Of a DNA stretch of 64,000 nt, positions 36,801-46,200 are shown piece after piece. Numbering within the stretch: position 1 is the stretch's first letter; each line of letters begins with the position of its first letter. The position numbers and the translations under genes were made by a program. The notes beneath the pieces are model-generated. The model was given only the letters and a program-made list of their open reading frames with translations, searched no databases and had not been told where the DNA came from. Source of the DNA: Heliocidaris tuberculata (taxonomy: Eukaryota; Echinodermata; Echinoidea; Camarodonta; Echinometridae); assembly GCA_025618425.1 (NCBI GenBank), contig CM046833.1:8877429-8941428 (forward strand), in the 5' to 3' direction.

Positions 36801-39800
36801 AGTAACAGCTGTAAATGTATACTCTCTCACCTCAAAACATTTCCGCCATTTTTTCTGAGCAATGTACGTAATCCCCTTTGAGGTGTATAGGTCGACCACT
36901 TTCTTCTGTTTCCTGTCAATCTGGTCTGTCTGGTACATCAATTTTCCATAGCCTGAAAACATCTGCAGCGTTAAAGACAAGTTCAAGGAAAAATGAAAAA
37001 ACCTAAATATTAACCATTTTTTTTCCAGAAAATACAATTTTTTTTTCAAAGTTGCATTGCTCAATCAAATAAAATCCTGACAAATACATGTAAACAAACA
37101 CAATATTTGTGGTGAAGCATGTTTAGATTTAAAATATTATTTTGTGGAGGAGTGTAGTGACCGAGGGGGTGAGGGGAAGCTCTTTGAAATAGGGAAACTT
37201 GATATTTTAATGCATTACACAGTTTATGCACTGCTGCTAAGCATTTTTGGATCATATTTTTAGATTTTTTTGTTTTTGTTTGGGGGGGGGGGGAGGGACC
37301 GGCCCCCATGGCTATGCCACTGTTTGTAAATAACACATCCAATCGAAATCCCCCTGCTTCACGTAAATTGGATATATCACACATTTGTTAAACCAAAGTA
37401 GTTTAGTGTCTCTTTTAGTGACGTTTTATATTCATCTTTCCATCCAGAATGCTTGAATTACAAATTATATATGAGCAGAAAGTGCAAAAATCGCTAGAAA
37501 ATTTGAGTCCAGTTCTGGTGCAGTACACTGTGCTGTTCATGCGTAAGAATGATTTATTCGAAGATAATCATTAAAATCTCTAACTTGGCAATGCGCTGTG
37601 AAATTTATAATCGCTATTTTCATGAACAAATTGGCAATATCTTGTTAATTTTTTGTAATTTTCATTCAAAATCGTCCATTCAATATACAGTTTTGCTTTT
37701 TACAGCTATGAAGGAGTGAAAAATCCAAATAACTGGTGCCAATTGAGGAGGAAAAGCTGATTCATAATAGACCTTTAGAAAACTCTGAGTTGCTATGGCT
37801 TAATGCAACCATTCAGGTATGAATTTGTTCATAGCAGAGAATAGTAATTTTCCAAATTAGGTCTCAGATACATTAATTGCATCTTTCAATGTATTATGTG
37901 AGTAGTTCAGAGGATTTCAGAAAAAAAAGTGCTCGAAGTGATAAAACGGACAACACTAGCTCTTCTTTACCTTAGAAAAAAGAGCTGCCAGTATGATTCT
38001 AAAATTTTATTTCTACTTTTTTTTTTTTTTTTTTTTGGGGGGGGTTTGGTATCAAGTTGCTTAAAACTCCTAATGTGCCACTCAAATGATATCCTTTTGT
38101 AATACACAGTGCAATCCTACATGTACATGTACTGTAAATCACTGCCTTTTGTTTCATGCTGATCGGCACTCATGGCAAGCCCACAGTCGTACCAGTCAGC
38201 AAGCCCGGCAGATAAAAGGTTAACTAGGTAATTGCTTGAGCACTTCTACTTTTCAACATCTCCCTGGTGTCCGCTGATGGCTAACACAATCTGTGACCTT
38301 TGACCTACCGAGTAGGGGTCAACGAGACTATCGCCGATGGCCATTCCTTGGAGGTTGATGCGGGCCTTGGCCTTTGGGTTCTCGGTATGGATCATATAGC
38401 AGAGTGCTGGTACAGTGTATGTACTTCCCTGCATATGACTAGAGGCAAGAAGAGAGCTAGTTGAAGAAAAAATGTTTAGGGGTTGGGGTTCCTCAGTGTA
38501 TATGATCTTACAGTCAGATCGCTGGTATGTACTTCCCTGGTGGTGAGCAAAAGTTTCAAGGAAAACTGGGGATGAATTTTCAAAACATTACAGGGTAATT
38601 CCCAGCAATTCATGAAAACTAAACTACCTGACATTTCCTCGAGTTTCAAAATTACTTGTGGACCAGAATACATAGATCAGTTTAATACATGTACCAGGTC
38701 ATTATTTTTGTTATTCCTAACTTTAAAAGATAAATTTGACTGATCATGTGATTGCATTCTGAAAGAAACTGTCTTGACACTATTGGGAAAGGTTGCATTA
38801 TGTACGGTACATATTAGAATTGGTGTAAACTGTGAGGTTTTAGAATCATCAAAGTCAGAGATGCCAAGTTCAAAGACTAGCCATGCGTGAGATTTTCCGC
38901 ATCAGCGCCAGGTAAGGAAGGAACTGTGCGCTCGCCGTGCGGTGTGTATAATAATTATATATGGAGATAGGCTGTGAGGCCAAGCGTGAGAAAGAGATTT
39001 TTGCGCTCGCCGTGCGGTATGTATAATAATTATATATGGAGATAGGCTGTGAGGCCAAGCGTGAGAAAGAGATTTTTGGGCGTGATATTTGGATTTTTGG
39101 GCCCTAATGCGTGACTGTCACGTCTAATGCGTGAGACTTGGTAGGTCTGCAAAGTGATAAAAATGGACTCAATCTTACTGAAAATCACACGCACTACACT
39201 CAGAAATGTGTATGGGACTACACACATGTAACGTGAAAGTTTGGTCAAAATCGTTCAACTATTTTTTGTCATATTCACAAGTGAGGGCATTTGAATAGCA
39301 ATCCTTTTCTTGGGGCATTTCTTCAATGATATTCTTCCAAACTGACGTAAAAATGAGAAAGCTCACAAATTGCTTTTCACTTTTACCAGAACACAAGCCT
39401 CTGTTTAACCCATAGCAGTACAGTGTCTCATTTTGTGACAATTAAATAATCTTTTAATCCAGAATGCTAGGAATTACACATTATACATGTACATGAGCAG
39501 AAAGAGTAAAAATCACAGAAAATTGAGTCTATTTCCAATGGCCCGTGTATGTAATTGTGCCATGCATGCACGAATAAAAGCAATTTAATTGTAACTAATC
39601 ATTAAAGTGTCTAGATTGGCAACAAGGTTTAAAATTGATGATCAATATTTTCAGGTACAAATAGGCAATTTTTAACGTTAAATTTTGCACTTTTCATTCA
39701 CATTGGTTCATTTAATAAACATTTGTAATTTTTATGAATTATGTAGGAGTGGAAAATAAGAATTATTGCTGCCAATTTGAGGAGGGGAAACTGATTCATT

Positions 39801-40163
39801 TAGACCATAAGAAAACGTGGAACTGCTATCAATGTCTTTAAGGTAGTGAAAACATATCTCACCTCTCCTGTAGCATAGAATTCATTCTTCTGGTACTGAG
39901 GAAACAGCTGGAAGAACTGAGTCAAAGCACTGCAAAGAGAATAAAGAAATGCTCCATTTCTGTAAATTAGAGTACAGCCATGGACGACAGTTTCAGGCAA
40001 AACAAATTATTGATTTATATATGTTAGTCTCTTTTCTATTCCTTTAATTGTTTTCTCACTTTTCTGATCAGTTTATTTCTTAAACACAATTGGCAAAAAA
40101 TGCCACAAGGCCCTAATTGACTACTATCAAATATATTGCCCAATGTTAAAGGAGAAGCTCATC

Positions 40164-40201
<38 letters not shown>

Positions 40202-43200
40202 CCATTTGCACATGAGGCAGAAAATCACTTTTTAAAAAAAATACTGGGGAAAAAGGACTTACTACATGGTGTGTTACAAGGACAATTAGTCTCAAGGGTT
40301 TACTCATTGCAACATTATATAAGGAAACATTTCATTTCTCTCTTGCCTGTATAGATTGATTGCTACGTCCTCCTCATTGGTGGCGTATCCCAAATCATTT
40401 TGAGTGAAACTAAAACTTGCCCCAACCTGAAACAAAAAAGAAGAAATTACACCAACATAATATCATTCACATAAGAATGATACCATCCATACAGAGCAAA
40501 ATAGCTAACAGAGGTGGATCCAGTATTTTGTAAAATGTGGAGGTTCACTTAAAAAACAAAACAACCTGTGACAACTGACAAAAAAAAAAAGGGGGGGGGG
40601 GACAAAGAGATTCGATCATACACTGTATGCCCTCCGGGAGGTGTCCGGACCCCTGTGATCCCCCCCCCCCCCCTTGATCCATCCATTGTTAAAATGCTTT
40701 ATTCAAGCTTTCAATGCGAAAATGAAAATAAGTGAATTGTGCATGAACATTTTCAATGATCAGGATAATAGTATGGAAGTTTCAAGCATCATGTAATATG
40801 ATTTCCTACTTGTAGATAAATTTCCTTTATTTTTCACTGTTTCCACATTAATATTAACAAATGCAAAATGACAGTTACATGTACATATATCGTAATGTCA
40901 CCAGTCGCGGCGCACCCATGTAATACAGCTTTAATGCCACAGTGACCGGTTTCAACTGCTCTAGTCTCTTTGATCAATCTTTTCTTTGTACTATTCTTTG
41001 CGAAGCAGTACGTCACCACTGGTGCAATATGCGGCGACACTGGAGCAGTAGAAGCCCCTAAGAAGCGCTGCAGTGCTGTTCGTGCCACACAAGCAAGATG
41101 CAATGTTTTATGAGGTAGATTTTATTCAAAAGCATAATTATTTAGCATCTAATAACAGTTTAAAGGGTACCAATCACTAAAAAATAGTTTGCTCTGAATG
41201 TTAGGGGTTCCATGTCACTATATACGATTTTTAAAGTATGAGCTTCAAATTTTAATTGTATAAAGAGATATTGCAAGTTTAAATACTCTCTAAAAAAATC
41301 ATCAAAGCGACTTGTGAGTAGACTAGTCGACGCACCCGTATGTGCTTGCACATAACATGGCCTGCGTGGAACCCAAGTGAGAGTTGGGTTCGGTGCGAGG
41401 GGGTTTTATGTTTTCTTTTATTTTCTTCATACTCCTTAAACTGTACCCCATATAGAAAGTCAGATAAATTGTTTTGAGGTTAATTTTATACATTCTAGCT
41501 GTACACAAATTATTTCTTTAGGTGACTGGTACACTTTAACCTCATATTTTAAAAATAGTATAGCAGTATGATGTTTGGTGATTGGTACCCTCTAAAAAAT
41601 ATAGATATCTGAAAAATAATCATGATACTAACTGGGTTATCTATAAACAGCATAGAATACTTCTGAGACCATGCCCACTTCCTGGGTAGCACTACGATTT
41701 CGAAAAAAGAAAGCAAAATTTGGATAAATCACGAGTAAAAGCGACTGAGATGGACATCCCCTAAGCCAAAAAACCAACAAAGTACTGTTACATGTAGACA
41801 ATGACAAAATGATAATAATAATAGTATGTTTTAGCGCATTAGGTGAATACATCAATGTGCTTTACCGTGCATAATTATACTACCGTTCCTTGTACATCCA
41901 TGGCTTTACAATGTTGTATTCATTATTACCCCTGGTCACTGAATTTCAAGCCTGCTCACAAGTGTGCACCATCTCCACTCGTAAGGGAGTATTCCAACCA
42001 TTTTGCACCGTTCACATGCATGCTGTAGAGCAATGGCACGAACAGAGTCACATTGGCTGGAATTCACAAAGGTGGTTTCAATTCAGACCATGGTTTATGC
42101 AGATTTCGTGGTATAAATACGCTTGATTTAGCACGTACACTTAAAAAGATTCAATAATGAACGCGTGCCGGTTGGCAGAAGAGCTAAATTCACGCTAGTT
42201 GCCAAGGTTCAGACCAAGGTTTATTTAAATTAATTTGAATAAACCATGGTCTGAATTTACATAAACCATGGTCTGAACCATGGCAACTAGCGTGAATTTA
42301 GCACTTTTGCCAATCACGCGTGACCGGCGCGCGTTTATTAATGGATCTTTTTAAGTGTATGCGCTAAATCAAGCGTATTTATACCACGAAATCTGCATAA
42401 ACCATGGTCTGAAATGAAACCACCTTTTGTGAATTCCGGCCATTGACTTTCACAGGTACCCACTATCTCCTCAGGGGTGAGAGCGGCAATGTAGATCAAT
42501 GTCTTGCCAAAGGACGTACTTAGTGCCAAGGAGGGACTTGAACAGCGAACCATGTGATCCACACTCCAGTGATGTATCCAACAGACCACGACACCTCCAC
42601 ATCAATCAAGTAATTCAAGTTACGTAACACTCATATGTTGAGGGCCAGAAGGGCATTAATTCTAAATGCTCATTCATATGACATCGTAAACAGCTGTATT
42701 TTGTTTACGGACGCGAAAGCGAATGGTAATATCAAATAGAAGTAGCTGTTGCGCACAACAATTGTGGAATGCGTAACCACTTAATGTACATGTTATAAGA
42801 TACAGAAGTGCATTACGCCTATTTTGCCCTAGCGTTTCACTGCATCGGTTTCCCATGGCATATATGTGAAAGAGGCTTAAATGTATAAACGCCTTTCTGG
42901 CTCTCAGCAGTTAAAACTATGTACGAAATGGTACTTAAAATAACGGTGCTTAAACTTTGAAGATACATTACTTGTTTAAAATTTACCTACATGTATCACC
43001 AAAGGGAAATCAAACCTGAATGGCAAGTTGTTATGAAAGAAAGAAGAAAGGTCAGAGAAGCAGGATTAGTGATAGTTTGAACAAAATCGAACTTATTAAA
43101 GGCAATAAGAAAGTTTTGAATTTTTTAAAGTTGTAATCACTACACTTATGGGAATTTCAAATTGGCTGAATCGGTAATGCCACTGTGATGTAGCACTGAA

Positions 43201-46200
43201 CAACCCTCCCATTTCCTACAAAACACAAAATGACAAAAATGTCAATATTTCAAAATGTATCGCTCAAAGGGATCTTTTTCTTCTTGGAGGACCTAAAACA
43301 ATATGCTATCTACAATATATTTTTAGTACTGCCCCGAGGGAAACAGTGCTTAGGAGAAAACCGGAATATACATGCAGTGTGAGAGTTGACCAGGAATACA
43401 TCATGATCGATGCACCAAATTGCCCATTTGAGATTCGCATAGATAGTGATCTAATTTTCCAAACGTTCATAACTTTCTTCTTCTTTGTCCGATTTCTTTC
43501 AAACTTTTATCATTCTGTTTCTCTTACTTTTCTGCTTTCATACAAATCAAATCATTATAAAGGTTGGATTGCCCTTTTATAATAGAATGCAAGGAGTTGA
43601 GAAAAACCTACATTTGAGGTCTTTTGTGACAAGGAATGGACCATTCTCAGCAAAAAGTCCAAAGAGGGAGGAGCCTCCCAGTCCACCTTGTAACCATAGC
43701 AACACAGGGGCAGATGGGTCATTGTTCTGAGGGGAGAGAGAGAGAGAGGGAAGAAAAAAGATGAATTGCAGCATGTTTGTCTCATAGCACATACCCTGAT
43801 CATACATGTACCGTAATAGATTGCTTCTAATAAAATAAAATTAACTTGACGACAACGATTGACTAACCTCTCTTGGCTAAGTGATGCCTCTGGCACAAGG
43901 CCCCTTGACATCATACGCCGATGCTAGCAAAAAGTAGAATATGGTTTGATAGGCAAAATCAGATTCTGACAAGCCACTTCGATGGAATGGATGGAACTTG
44001 ATGTTCATCAAGATTATCATGATAATATGGTTTCTTGGTAGATAATTGTTGCAACTTCTACCTTATAAGGAGTTGTGATTGATATCAATTTCTACTTTTG
44101 AGATTGATATCAATCATAACTTCGTACAGGAGAGATAGAAAATTTGAAGTTTGTGATTGATTGAAGAACTTGTGATTGATTTGGATCGAAATGTTTATAG
44201 GACAGGGCCTAGGCTAGACCGAAAATTCTATCTCTCGTTTGTTAACCTCTTATTTGGGTAGGGTCGGCTCTTCACTTAGAGACAGAAGCGGGCCATTCAA
44301 TCTGCTGTGTAAACCGACTACACACCAACGTGTAGTTGGAGAAATCGCTACAATGTTATTTTTCCTCATGCATAAATGATCAAGTTGATTAGGCCTAGGC
44401 TCTACTCCTTCAAAAATCTGACAACTTACCAATTTGACTGAATAATCCGTTTAATGCTCCTTTTTTAAGTAATTCAGGGTCCAAGGTATTCTCCATTTGA
44501 AAATCTTGCAGCCATATTCAAACTGATATTAGAATGTAGTCGAAGAGTAGTGAAGAGCCGACCCTACCAAAATAAGAGGCTAATGAACGAGAGACAGAAT
44601 TTTCGGTCTAGGCCTAGGCATGTTACTTTAAGACTGAAACTTTCGTGTATTGTAAGTAATAGCCATTTTCACAAATTAAAATGTTTGTGAATTGCAAACA
44701 ATTCAATCATTTTGTGACATGAAATTTGTTCAAGTCTTAACCACCTGTGAAATTCGTGAAAGTTTCATTCACACACAAGTTTCTGGTTTTGCAATACCAA
44801 TATAGAGATCAAAATGGAATTAAACAATTTTAAAAGAAATACAAACCTGAAACTTTTGCAAATCCTGACCATTCGCGAAATTTGCAAAAGTTTCAGGTAC
44901 GGCAACATTTCTGGGTTTACAGTAGATTAAAATGGAATTAATTAATTTTGAAAGGGGCTGAAGGAAGACAAACCTGTGAAGGGAAGAACCAGAAGAATAT
45001 TGAACTGTTGTAGGTGCTGTTGACAGTAAAAAATCCTGAGTTTGAAAGGACAAGAATATTTGTGATTATTAAAAGTTATATTACTTTCAACTGAATTTTC
45101 ACTCAGATGAATACATAAATTTTACAATGCACAAATTGAAAAATCAACCTTTCAAATACTGTCCTATATAATATTTTATGAGCTATAACACAAAATTAAA
45201 GCAAAATGGTAAGATAAGCTCTCGTAAGCAAAAAACAGTCACATGATCAAATATTTCTAAAAATAAATAAAATTTGTAGATAATTGTTGCTAATTATGTA
45301 TACATATATGTTTATAATTTGCCAAAACTATGCAAATAAGATGGGATAAAAACAATGGCACCTACAATTTCTTAAGTCTTTCCAGCAACATAATGTTACG
45401 TTTACATAACAGTTTGGAACTAGTTCGATATCTTGGCTTTGGAACAACTTCCTTTGAGCTATTCAGAATCTGAGCAGTTGCATGTCAAAGATTATTGAGA
45501 TGTAACTAAAGTTTGTGAAAGGTAACAAAACATATTTACATTTTGTTTTAATACATGTACTTTGTTTTGTTTTGTTTTCTTTCATCCTGGATCCACCACT
45601 GCATTCAGAATGTTAATGATAACCAAACATCTTACAGATACTTCTCACAGTAGAGGCCTGGGCCCATATTCTGAAAACTATGTTTATCTTTTATGTTAAG
45701 AAAAATGATGTAAATTGTCAATAAAGTGAAATTCCGCGCAATAACTTTGTGGAGGCTTGATTTAATAAACTGTTGGATTTTGATATCTGTCTTGTATAAT
45801 GATGTTCAGAAGGATAAATAAATAGCCAGGCATAGAAATGTTTTCAAATACGTAATGCTATTATTAAGATATCTATGACTGAATACTCCCATTTACGAAA
45901 GCGTATGGCCATACGTTTTAGTCTAACACTGAGTATATGGGGGAAAATGAGTCTGGCATTTCCGGTCACTTGCATGTGTTTACTTTTGTGAAGCGCATGA
46001 AGATTTTGAAGTGCATTTTTTTTTTCCTGGGCTTCATTTTTACACCATATTATATATAATGATAGCATGTAAGGCCAGGCAGCTCAGATTTTATCAAGCC
46101 TCTACAAAGTTACCAAATCACTTTAAAGGGCAATCCAACATTTGTAGTAATTTGTTTTGTGTGAAAGCAGAAAAATCAAAGAAGCAGATTGGTGAAAGTT

